Assembly (NCBI RefSeq): GCF_028993575.1
Contig: NZ_CP118615.1
Coordinates: 4,679,001-4,743,000 of the forward strand
DNA: 64,000 nt
Direction of reading: 5' to 3'
DNA from: Micromonospora cathayae
Lineage (GTDB): Bacteria > Actinomycetota > Actinomycetes > Mycobacteriales > Micromonosporaceae
Position 1 is the stretch's first letter; each line of letters starts with the position of its first letter. The notes under the pieces are model-generated. The model was not told the origin of the DNA and made no database searches. It worked only from the letters and a program-made list of their open reading frames with translations. Shown here piece by piece: positions 46,485-54,122 of this stretch. Position numbers and translations under genes: made by a program.

Positions 46485-47288
46485 TCATTCGGCGGGTCCG
46501 TTCGCGGGCAACGGAAGCCAGGCCAGCACATCCTGGATCCGGGCGTCCCAGTACGCCCAGTCGTGGCCACCCGGTCCGAACCGGACGGTCAGCGGGACGC
46601 CCCGGGCCCGTGCGGCGTCGGCGAACCGCACACTGTCCGGGCGCAGGAAGTCGTCGTCCCCGCAGGCCAGATAGAGACGGGGCAGCCGTCCGCCGTCGTC
46701 GGCCGCCCGGTCGAGCAGGTGCAGCACGTCGTCCGGGGAGCCGGCGACCTGCCGGTCCCCGAAGACCGTGTGCCAGAGCCGGGCGTCGACCGGGTGACCG
46801 TCGTGCCGCGCGGGGGAGCGGCCCGCGACGTCGAGCGCGCCGGAGAGGCTGGCCGCCGCCGCGAACCGGTCCGGGTGCCGCAGGGCCCACTTGAACGCCC
46901 CGTACCCGCCCATCGACAGGCCGGCGACGAACGTGTCGGCGGGCCGGTCGGAGACCCGGAAGAACGACCGGCAGAGCTGGGGCAGCTCCTCGCTGAGGAA
47001 CGTCCAGTACCGGTTGCCGTGCGCCTCGTCGGTGTAGAAACTCCGCGCCACCCGGGGCATCACCACCGCCAGCCCCAGCGGGGCCACGTACCGCTCGATG
47101 GAGGTCCGCCGCAGCCAGATGGTGTGGTCGTCGCTGAGACCGTGCAGCAGGTACAGCACCGGTGGGTCACCGGCCGGGGCGGTGCCGGCCAGCCCGATCT
47201 GGGCGCTGGTCCGCTGCGGCAGGATCACCGTCATCGACGTGCTCAGCCCGAGGGTCTCGGCGAAGAAGTCACAGTGCAGGAGGGCCAT
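46485..47288 (-). CDS. Alpha/beta hydrolase, esterase D/Ag85-like
   Basis: 267 aa esterase. Seen: an oxyanion region [18 protein letters not shown], the nucleophile elbow [10 protein letters not shown] (Ser near residue 125), and a late His in GGHDWAYWD. This matches the Esterase_D/PHB-type family acting on acyl esters or S-formylglutathione-like substrates. ATG at 47288 is chosen because the family homology (MALLHCDFF) starts there; the in-frame start at 47378 overlaps the divergent kinase gene. No signal peptide is seen. Confidence 0.88.
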   Translation of the reverse strand: MALLHCDFFAETLGLSTSMTVILPQRTSAQIGLAGTAPAGDPPVLYLLHGLSDDHTIWLRRTSIERYVAPLGLAVVMPRVARSFYTDEAHGNRYWTFLSEELPQLCRSFFRVSDRPADTFVAGLSMGGYGAFKWALRHPDRFAAAASLSGALDVAGRSPARHDGHPVDARLWHTVFGDRQVAGSPDDVLHLLDRAADDGGRLPRLYLACGDDDFLRPDSVRFADAARARGVPLTVRFGPGGHDWAYWDARIQDVLAWLPLPANGPAE

Positions 47289-47368
47289 GACCGGCACGAT
47301 AACGCCCGCCGGCCGGCCCTGGCCGATAACCGGTTGGCGCTCGGGACGGTCGAGGCGATGATCGCGGG

Positions 47369-48280
47369 ATGGCATCACCCCCCTTCCAGGACGGCCGGGC
47401 CGGCATCGACGCCCCGCTGGTACGGCGGCTGGTCGCCGCGCAGTTCCCGCAGTGGAGCCACCTGCCGGTGACCCCGGTCGAGGTGGACGGCTGGGACAAC
47501 CGGACCTACCGGCTGGGCGACGAGTTGACCGTCCGGCTGCCCACCGCCGCCGGGTACGTCCCGGCGGTCGACAAGGAACACCGGTGGCTGCCCCGGTTGG
47601 CCCCGCAGCTGCCGGTCCCGGTACCGACGATCGTGGCGACGGGCGTTCCCGGCGAGGGGTACCCGTACCCGTGGTCGGTGCGCGGCTGGCTGCCCGGCGA
47701 GACGGCCGACCGGGGGCGGGTCGACGACCCGGTGGCGTTCGCGCTCGCGGTCGCCGGGTTCCTCCGGGCCCTGCAACGCTGCGACCCGACGGACGGCCCG
47801 GCGGCCGGCGAGCACAGCTTCCACCGGGGCGAGCCGCCCGCCCACTACGATCCGGACACCCGTCGCTTCCTGGCCGCGCTGGCCGGTCGGGTCGACACCG
47901 CCCGCGCCACCGCCGTCTGGGACGCCGCCCTGGCCGCCCGGTGGCGGGGTACGCCGGTGTGGTTCCACGGTGACGTCGCCCCCGGCAACCTGCTGGTCGC
48001 CGACGGGAAACTGGCCGCCGTCATCGACTTCGGCACCTGTGGCGTCGGTGACCCGGCCTGCGACCTGGTGATCGCCTGGACGGTGTTCACCGGGGCCGCC
48101 CGGGAGGCGTTCCGCCGGGCGGTCGCCCAGGACCGGGGCACCTGGGCGCGGGCCCGGGGCTGGGCACTGTGGAAGGCGCTGCTGGTACTGGCCCAGACGG
48201 TCGACACCGACCCGGCGCGGGCCGCCGCGCAGCAGCGGGTGATCAAGGAGGTGCTGGCCGACCACGACCGCGCCGGGTAG
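47369..48280 (+). CDS. Aminoglycoside phosphotransferase (APH) family kinase
   Basis: 303 aa small-molecule kinase. The catalytic loop [13 protein letters not shown] and the metal-binding [16 protein letters not shown] are clear (residues about 200-235). The N-terminal nucleotide-binding half contains [20 protein letters not shown]-family enzymes phosphorylate hydroxyls on antibiotics, homoserine or sugars; the substrate is not predictable. It is divergent from the esterase gene, with the two starts about 80 bp apart. Confidence 0.9.
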   Translation: MASPPFQDGRAGIDAPLVRRLVAAQFPQWSHLPVTPVEVDGWDNRTYRLGDELTVRLPTAAGYVPAVDKEHRWLPRLAPQLPVPVPTIVATGVPGEGYPYPWSVRGWLPGETADRGRVDDPVAFALAVAGFLRALQRCDPTDGPAAGEHSFHRGEPPAHYDPDTRRFLAALAGRVDTARATAVWDAALAARWRGTPVWFHGDVAPGNLLVADGKLAAVIDFGTCGVGDPACDLVIAWTVFTGAAREAFRRAVAQDRGTWARARGWALWKALLVLAQTVDTDPARAAAQQRVIKEVLADHDRAG

Positions 48281-48325
48281 GTCCGGGACAAGACGGTGCG
48301 GTAAGGCTGGTGCCGGACGGTGTGG

Positions 48326-48985
48326 TCAGGACGCCGCCCAGACCCGCAGCGGTCCGGCCGGGCGGAACCCGGACTCCCGGGCGGGCGGCAGATCGTCGTC
48401 GCTCTCCCAACCGACCAGGGCCTCCCGACCGAACCGGACGCACACCCCGCGCCACACCGCCGCCGGGTCCGGGCCGAACACGTTCGACACCCCGAGCACC
48501 CCACCACCCCGGCTGACCACCGCGCCGCCGACGACCGCGCCCGACGGGTCGTACCGGGCGAGCACGGTCACCGCCGGGTCGGCCAGCAACGCGGGACGGA
48601 ACACCGCACCGCCGCCGTGTGCCGTGGCCCAGGCGGCCAGGGCCCTGGTCGTGGACACCGGGGTCAGCGGCGGCCCCGAGGCTGCGGCGGCCGGTGCCCG
48701 GTGGATCCACTGTCCCTCGACGATCACGTCGAACCCGTACCGGGTCAGGTCCAGGGTGGCGAAGCTGTCCTTGACGGACGCTCCCGGGCCGGCGTCGATC
48801 CGGCCCAGGACCGCCTCCGGCGGCAGGTCCGGCCGGAGGGTGACCGCGTCCGGGTACCGGGGCGGGGAACGCCGCGGCACCGACCAGGCTTCCCCGTCAC
48901 CCCACCCGGCCAGTCCGTGACTGCGGCAGACCGTGTCGCACCAGGCCGCGTTGTTGTCCGCTGCCGTCAGAACCTCGGCCGTCAC
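48326..48985 (-). CDS. Hypothetical protein, possibly acetyltransferase-like
   Basis: 219 aa, not firmly recognised. The N-terminus (NNAAWCDTVCRSHG) resembles small actinobacterial proteins with a split GNAT-like fold. The middle strand block (VTVLARYDPSGAVVGGAVVS followed by VLGVSNVF) looks like an acetyl-CoA-binding beta sheet, but the classic RxxGxG loop is absent. GTG at 48985 is chosen because GGAGGGAG lies 6 nt upstream; the larger open frame beyond it is a shadow. Transferase function is a weak inference. Confidence 0.65.
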   Translation of the reverse strand: MTAEVLTAADNNAAWCDTVCRSHGLAGWGDGEAWSVPRRSPPRYPDAVTLRPDLPPEAVLGRIDAGPGASVKDSFATLDLTRYGFDVIVEGQWIHRAPAAAASGPPLTPVSTTRALAAWATAHGGGAVFRPALLADPAVTVLARYDPSGAVVGGAVVSRGGGVLGVSNVFGPDPAAVWRGVCVRFGREALVGWESDDDLPPARESGFRPAGPLRVWAAS

Positions 48986-49098
48986 CGGTCGCTCCCTCCG
49001 TCGCCTGGACTGTCGACCATGGCCCGCCCGGCACGCAAGGGGATTGCGGGGCCCGGAGCGGGACCCACCAGGTGCAGCGGCCGGGATAGGGTCGGCGG

Positions 49099-49632
49099 AT
49101 GCCGCGTGTCCTCCTCGTTCCCGGGCGCGGCAAGCCGCGTCGTGGCCACTGGCTCCAGCGCTGGGCCGACGAGCACCCCGACCACCGGTGGGCCCCGGAA
49201 CCCACCGGCCCGCCGTACGTGCTGGACGAGCGGCTGCCCGCGCTCCGGGACGCGGTCGCCGCCGACGACGAGCCGGCGGTGCTGGTGGCGCACAGCGCCG
49301 GCTGCCTGACCACCGTGGTCTGGGCGGCCCGGCACACCGGGCCGGTCCTGGGCGCGCTGCTGGTCGCCCCGCCGTACGTCGATCCGGAGAACTCACCCGA
49401 CCTGGACGCGGACGTGCTCGCCGCGCTGCGCCGACGGCTGCCGTTCCGGGCGATCCTGGTCGCCAGCCGCACCGACCCGTGGGCGACGTTCGCGCAGTCC
49501 GAGCGGTACGCGCGGGACTGGGGTGCGGAGCTGGTCGACCTGGGCGACGCCGGACACATCGACACCGGCAGCGGCTACGGCCCCTGGCCGGAGGCCGAAC
49601 GCCTGATCGCCACGCTGTCCGCCGCGCACTGA
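49099..49632 (+). CDS. RBBP9/YdeN family alpha/beta hydrolase
   Basis: 177 aa single-domain hydrolase. The strand VLLVPGRGKPRRGHWLQRW opens the protein, the nucleophile Ser is in VLVAHSAGCLTTV, Asp in RTDPWATF, and His in GDAGHIDTGSGYG. This is the full pattern of the RBBP9/YdeN (DUF452-like serine hydrolase) family. Substrates are unknown. ATG at 49099 begins directly with the first beta strand. Confidence 0.9.
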   Translation: MPRVLLVPGRGKPRRGHWLQRWADEHPDHRWAPEPTGPPYVLDERLPALRDAVAADDEPAVLVAHSAGCLTTVVWAARHTGPVLGALLVAPPYVDPENSPDLDADVLAALRRRLPFRAILVASRTDPWATFAQSERYARDWGAELVDLGDAGHIDTGSGYGPWPEAERLIATLSAAH

Positions 49633-49730
49633 CCCGGCCGGTCCCGGACCTGTCCCTGCCGGGCGGTCGCCCGGTGCCCGGCCCGACGCGTCCGGTGCCC
49701 GGCTCGTCCGCTGCCCGGCCCGACCGGGGC

Positions 49731-50093
49731 TCAGTTCGCCAGCAGGTGGGCGACGGCGAAGCCCAGCCAGGCCGCGCCGAGCCCGGCGGCCACACTGAGC
49801 GCCACGTTGGCCAGCGCGGCCCGCCGGGCCCCGGACCGGACCAGCCGCACCGTCTCGTACCCGAACGTCGACCAGGTGGTGAACGCGCCGCAGAAACCGG
49901 TGCCGACCAGCGCGCTGACCGCCGGGTCGGCCGCCGCGCCGAACACCACGCCGAGCAGCAGCGACCCGGTCACGTTCACGGTGAGCGTCCCCCAGGGGAA
50001 GGCCGACCCGAAGCGGGCCTGCACCGCCCGGTCGGTGAGGTAGCGCAGCGGCGCGCCGACGGCTGCGCCGAGGGCGACCAGCAGGACGGTCAC
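49731..50093 (-). CDS. crcB: CrcB-family fluoride channel (second subunit)
   Basis: 120 aa, four transmembrane helices. The Fluc/CrcB signature is present: FPWGTLTVNVTGSLLLGV and GFCGAFTTWSTFGYE. Fluc channels export fluoride as dual-topology dimers; two adjacent genes usually form a heterodimer. GTG at 50093 overlaps the stop of the upstream crcB gene (GTGA), so the in-frame start at 50132 is less likely. Confidence 0.92.
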   Translation of the reverse strand: MTVLLVALGAAVGAPLRYLTDRAVQARFGSAFPWGTLTVNVTGSLLLGVVFGAAADPAVSALVGTGFCGAFTTWSTFGYETVRLVRSGARRAALANVALSVAAGLGAAWLGFAVAHLLAN

Positions 50094-50572
50094 CCGGCCA
50101 CCCGACCGACCCCGGCGCGGTCCAGCAGCCACCCGGTGACGGTCTCACCGGCCCAGACCGCGCCCAGCGCGGCGAGCACCGTGCCGGTCAGGTACGCCAA
50201 CGCGGTCGCCGGTACGCCGGCCCGGACGGCCTGCTCGACGTCCAGCACGTACGCGGAGAAGGTGGTGAACCCGCCGAGCACCCCGACGCCGAGGAACGGA
50301 CGCAGCAGCGGCCGGCCGACCCAGACCCGGGTGAGCAGCACCATCAGCACACCGATCAGCAGGCAGCCGAGGACGTTCACGCCGAACGTGGCCCAGGGGA
50401 ACCCGGTGGGTCGATGCGGGAGGGCGGTCTGCGCCCCGAACCGGGCCAGCGTGCCGAGGACCCCGCCGCCGGCGATCACCACGAGCGTCGTCGCCGGTCG
50501 GGCCCGCAGCTCGACCCGGTCGCCGGGCTGGCGTAGATCGACGTCCGGGTCGGTCCGGGGACTGTCGGCCAC
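50090..50572 (-). CDS. crcB: CrcB-family fluoride channel (first subunit)
   Basis: 160 aa with a polar N-terminal extension of about 30 residues and four transmembrane helices. Family motifs FPWATFGVNVLGCLLIGV and GVLGGFTTFSAYVLD are clear. It pairs with the downstream crcB to form the fluoride exporter. GTG at 50572 is chosen because GAGGAG lies 4 nt upstream; the longer open frame is low-complexity Arg/Pro-rich shadow. I looked for a fluoride riboswitch upstream and saw none. Confidence 0.9.
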   Translation of the reverse strand: MADSPRTDPDVDLRQPGDRVELRARPATTLVVIAGGGVLGTLARFGAQTALPHRPTGFPWATFGVNVLGCLLIGVLMVLLTRVWVGRPLLRPFLGVGVLGGFTTFSAYVLDVEQAVRAGVPATALAYLTGTVLAALGAVWAGETVTGWLLDRAGVGRVAG

Positions 50573-50715
50573 CGCGCTCCTCAACCGGTACGGGTACCAG
50601 GGACAGCGGACCCGTCGACGCCCACCCGGCCGGCGGACCGGGCCCGGGGCCAGCTTACTGCCGGAGACCGGACCGTAGCCGGCCGGTAGGTCCGGCAACG
50701 GCCGCCCGCCGCCAG

Positions 50716-50964
50716 ATGACCGTCGCCGGTAACGAGGCCAGCCAGCACGGCCAGGCGTTCGCCGGGGGCGAGTTCCTGCCGCAGTTCCTGGCCAGCACGT
50801 TCGAGAACTGGCAGTCGGAGTTCCTCCAGTTGATCTGGCAGGTGGCCGGGCTGGCGCTCTTCTACTACTGGGGTTCCTCCCAGTCGCGGGAATCCGACGA
50901 GCGGATCGAGGCGAAGCTGGACGCGGTGCTGCGCGAACGCGGCCTCGACCCCGGGCACCCCTGA
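50716..50964 (+). pseudogene. Truncated DUF6766-like membrane protein remnant
   Basis: 82 aa that match what I remember of the C-terminal half of DUF6766 proteins: ASTFENWQSEFLQL, a single hydrophobic segment, then the polar tail SSQSRESDERIEAKL. The usual N-terminal transmembrane helix and its start are missing, and the open frame upstream of ATG 50716 encodes no hydrophobic helix. No ribosome site is visible. It is probably a decayed gene; a short functional form cannot be excluded. Confidence 0.6.
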
Positions 50965-51033
50965 GCGTGCCTTGACCTGAACCCCACTTCATCTCCGAGG
51001 GTGATCGTCGACGACGACACGCCAGGAGGCGAC

Positions 51034-51999
51034 ATGCGGGTGATCGAGGTACCCCGGTTCGGTGGACCCGAGGTACTGACCCTGACCGAGGTGCCCGAAC
51101 CGGTGCCCGGCCCTGGGGAGGTGGTGGTCGAGGTGGCGGTGGCGGACGTGCTCTGGGCCGAGACGATGATCCGCAGCGGCCACGGTGGCCGGTACTTCCC
51201 GGTCCAGCCGCCGTACCGGCCGGGGCCCGGGGTGGCCGGGACGGTCGGCGCGGTCGGCCCGGACGTCGACCCGGCCTGGCGGGGCCGCCGGGTGGTGGCC
51301 CGCACCGGACAGTACGGCGGGTACGCGGAACAGGTGGTGGTCCCGGCCGCCTGGCTGGCCCCGGTACCGGACGGGCTGTCCACCGCCGACGCGGCGGCGC
51401 TGCTGCACGACGGGACCACCGCCGTCGCGGTGCTCGACCGGGTGCCGGTCCGGGCCGGCGACCGGGTCCTGGTCACCGCGGCCGGCGGGGGCCTCGGCGT
51501 GCTCCTCGTCCAGTACGCGCACGCCGCCGGCGCGACCGTGGTCGCCGCCGCCCGGGGCGCGGCCAAGCTCGACCGGATCCGTCGCCTCGGCGCGGACCAC
51601 GTCGTCGACTACGCCGAACCGGACTGGACCGACCGGGTACGGGCGGCCACCGGCGGGGTCGAGGTGCTCTTCGACGGGGCCGGCGGCGAGTACGGCCGGG
51701 CCGCCTTCGACCTGCTGGAACCGGGCGGGTACCTGTCCGCCCACGGCACCCCGGCCGGCTCGTTCGCGGTACCCGAACCGGACCGGGCGCGGGCCCGGCG
51801 GATCACCGTGATCGGCATCGACGACCTCCGGTTTCCGCCGGAGACGGCGCACGCCCACCTGCTCCGGGTCCTCGACGACGCCGCCGCCGGACGGGTCACG
51901 CCCCTGATCGGGCAGACCTTCCCGCTGGCCCGGGCGGCCGACGCGCACCGGGCCATCGAGGAGCGCCGGGTGACCGGCAAGACCCTGCTGACCATCTGA
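51034..51999 (+). CDS. Zinc-binding-type alcohol dehydrogenase (quinone oxidoreductase family)
   Basis: 321 aa medium-chain reductase of the quinone oxidoreductase group. The N-terminal GroES-like domain begins MRVIEVPRFGGPEVL, and the NADPH-binding loop is VLVTAAGGGLGVLLVQYAHA near 150. The catalytic zinc ligands are absent, as expected for the QOR branch. It probably reduces quinones or enones with NADPH. ATG at 51034 follows AGGAGG by 5 nt; an in-frame start at 51001 would place the ribosome site inside the gene. Confidence 0.92.
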   Translation: MRVIEVPRFGGPEVLTLTEVPEPVPGPGEVVVEVAVADVLWAETMIRSGHGGRYFPVQPPYRPGPGVAGTVGAVGPDVDPAWRGRRVVARTGQYGGYAEQVVVPAAWLAPVPDGLSTADAAALLHDGTTAVAVLDRVPVRAGDRVLVTAAGGGLGVLLVQYAHAAGATVVAAARGAAKLDRIRRLGADHVVDYAEPDWTDRVRAATGGVEVLFDGAGGEYGRAAFDLLEPGGYLSAHGTPAGSFAVPEPDRARARRITVIGIDDLRFPPETAHAHLLRVLDDAAAGRVTPLIGQTFPLARAADAHRAIEERRVTGKTLLTI

Positions 52000-52006
52000 C
52001 CACCGG

Positions 52007-53968
52007 TCAGGCGGTCGCCGCGTAGAGCGGGGAAGCGACGGCGAGCGAGGCCGGACGCCCCCGCGCCGGTCGGGCCGCCGGACCGGCACCGGCACCCGGG
52101 ACCGGCCCGGCGACCCGCCGTGCACCGGCCGGCTGGGCGGGGAGCCCGGCCAACCGGACCGGTCGGGTCAGCTCACCCGGCTGGCCGGCGCGCCGCCGGA
52201 ACTCGGCCCGCAGGGCCCGGGGCAGCCGCTCGTACGCCACCCGGGCCAGCACCCGGTCGGCCACGGCGTACCCGTGGCGGGACGAGCGCCACACCAGCAG
52301 CCCCCGGACCACCAGGCCCCGCAGCACCGGCCGGAGCGGTTCCGGATCCAGGCCGAGCAGACCGGCGACGTCGTCGGCGGTGAAGCCGGCGTCGAGGGCC
52401 GCCCCGGCCATCAGCACCGCCCGCCCCGTACCGTCGAGCCGGTCGAGCCGGGCGTCGACCGTCCGGCGTACCGCCCCGGGCACCGGCGGCTCGCCCGGAC
52501 CGAGCCCACCCTCGGTGACCTGACCGGCGTACGCCCGCGCCCAGCCGGGGTTCCCGCCGACCAGCGGCAGCAGCCGGGTCACCGCCGCGACATCGCCGCC
52601 GAGCAGGTGCCGCAGCAGCCGACCGGTGTCGAGGGCCCCCAACGGCGGCACGGTCAACCGGTGGTGCCGGTCGCCGGCGCCGAGGGGGACCAGGTCGGCC
52701 CACTCCGGACGGTGGGTGACCAGGACGACCAGGGGCAGCTTCCGGGCCGTCGCGGTGGCGTGCAGCTGGTGCAGGAACCGGCCCACCTCCGGGCCGGCCC
52801 GGTCCACGTCGTCCACCGCGACCACCACCGGCTGCCGGGTCGCCAGGCTGAGCAGCACCTCCAGCCACCGCTGCGCCCCCGACCCGGTCGGCGCACCGGC
52901 GGCCGAGCCGGATCCACGTCCGGACGCCCCGGCCTCTGACGGGACGGCCCCGGACGCGGCCAGCAGCGCGTCGAGCGCCGCCACGGTCGCCGGCAGCTGT
53001 CCCGCCGGGACCAGGGGACCGCACACGGCCGCCAGCCGCTGCCGTACCGCCTCCGGGGCGTCCCCGACCTGGATGCCGGCCAGGTCACGCAGCAGCGCGG
53101 CCAGCGGTGCCAGCGGGGCGTCCGGACGCGGCGGGCACTGGGCGCGGCACCAGCGCACCGGGGCGCCGTCGACCTGCCGCACCGTACCGGCCAGTTCGGC
53201 CAGCAGCCTGGTCCGGCCGATCCCGTCCGGACCGACCACCGAGATCCAGCCGGGGGCCCGGTCCCGGATCGCCCGGCGCAGCTGGTCGTGCAGGGCGGCC
53301 AGTTCCCGTCGCCGACCGATCAGGGGGAGGTCCGCCCGGAGCGGCCGGGCCGGGGCGTCCCCCTCGGCCTGCCAGAGGTCGATCGGCAGTTCCTTGCCGG
53401 CGACGGTCACCGGCGGCAGGTTCCGGTAGCCGATCAGGTCGGCGGTGGCCCGGTGGGTGGCCGTGCAGGCGACGACCTCGCCCTTCGGCGCGTACTCCTG
53501 GAGCCGGGCGGCCAGGGTGACCACCGCCCCGCTGACCGCGGCGTGCCCGCCGTCGCGGGCGGCGGCCAGGTCGACCACGGCCTCGCCGGTGGCGACCCCG
53601 ACCCGGATCCGGACCGCGATCCCGCCGGCCAGCGGCCGCCGGTCCAGGGTCCGCTGGATCTCCAGCCCGGCCCGCACCGCCCGGTACGCGTCGAAGCCGT
53701 CGGAGTCGACGCCGCCGAACAGGGCCATGACGGCGTCGCCGATGTACTTTTCGACCACACCGTTCCACCGACGGAGCACTGTCGCGATGGTGTCGAAGTA
53801 CTCCCGTTGCAGGGCCCGGACGTCCTCCGGGTCGAGTCGGTCGACCAGCCGGGTCGAGCCGACGATGTCGGCGAAGAGGACGCTGACCGTGCGGCGTTCC
53901 TCCGGGACCGGCCACCGTGGCTGCTCGACCACCGCCGGTGCTGGCTGGGTGACTGTGCTGAGAGGCAT
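52007..53968 (-). CDS. Adenylate/guanylate cyclase with AAA-type ATPase domain
   Basis: 653 aa. A class III cyclase domain (residues 25-200) has the metal Asp in SVLFADIVGSTRLVD and VEKYIGDAVMALFGG. It is followed by an orphan-type ATPase region (LIGRRRELAALHDQL near 225). The P-loop reads VVGPDGIGRTRLLAEL, with Arg where the Walker Lys is expected, so ATP binding may be impaired. A Walker-B-like VVVAVDDVDRAG is present. The C-terminal TPR region usual in this family is missing, and the end is Pro/Gly/Arg-rich. ATG at 53968 is used; GTG at 53974 is possible. Divergent from the LAL regulator. Confidence 0.85.
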   Translation of the reverse strand: MPLSTVTQPAPAVVEQPRWPVPEERRTVSVLFADIVGSTRLVDRLDPEDVRALQREYFDTIATVLRRWNGVVEKYIGDAVMALFGGVDSDGFDAYRAVRAGLEIQRTLDRRPLAGGIAVRIRVGVATGEAVVDLAAARDGGHAAVSGAVVTLAARLQEYAPKGEVVACTATHRATADLIGYRNLPPVTVAGKELPIDLWQAEGDAPARPLRADLPLIGRRRELAALHDQLRRAIRDRAPGWISVVGPDGIGRTRLLAELAGTVRQVDGAPVRWCRAQCPPRPDAPLAPLAALLRDLAGIQVGDAPEAVRQRLAAVCGPLVPAGQLPATVAALDALLAASGAVPSEAGASGRGSGSAAGAPTGSGAQRWLEVLLSLATRQPVVVAVDDVDRAGPEVGRFLHQLHATATARKLPLVVLVTHRPEWADLVPLGAGDRHHRLTVPPLGALDTGRLLRHLLGGDVAAVTRLLPLVGGNPGWARAYAGQVTEGGLGPGEPPVPGAVRRTVDARLDRLDGTGRAVLMAGAALDAGFTADDVAGLLGLDPEPLRPVLRGLVVRGLLVWRSSRHGYAVADRVLARVAYERLPRALRAEFRRRAGQPGELTRPVRLAGLPAQPAGARRVAGPVPGAGAGPAARPARGRPASLAVASPLYAATA

Positions 53969-54041
53969 CGCGCTCACCTTTCCCCCGTGGTGTCGGACGA
54001 CTACTGGAGATTCCCACCACCGGGCCGACAGCGGATCTGCC

Positions 54042-54059
54042 GAACGACGTATGTCGGCG
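54042..54059. promoter_or_regulatory. Candidate operator upstream of the LAL regulator
   Basis: GAACGACGTATGTCGGCG lies in the divergent region between the cyclase and the LAL regulator. The 11-mer GAACGACGTAT recurs exactly, in inverse orientation, at 57115-57125, and a variant (ACGACGTACGTAGGCG) is at 57085-57100. All three copies flank the LAL gene. Confidence 0.4.
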
Positions 54060-54101
54060 CGCGGCACCCTTTAGTCGTAATCTCGACGCGAGGAGTACCA
54101 C

Positions 54102-54122
54102 ATGGCCGATTTACCCTTATGA
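54102..54122 (+). CDS. Putative 6-codon leader uORF with two TTA codons
   Basis: A strong ribosome site AGGAG (54091-54095) precedes ATG at 54102 by 6 nt. The frame reads Met-Ala-Asp-Leu-Pro-Leu-stop, and both Leu codons are TTA, the rare codon read by the bldA tRNA in actinomycetes. Its TGA overlaps the next ATG (54119) in an ATGA junction, so it could couple translation to the regulator. The alternatives are a frameshift in the true LAL start, or chance in an AT-richer leader. Confidence 0.4.
   Translation: MADLPL

Noticed and set aside
50573..50715. A fluoride riboswitch upstream of crcB
   Set aside because: I looked for the conserved pseudoknot pattern on the reverse strand and did not find it.
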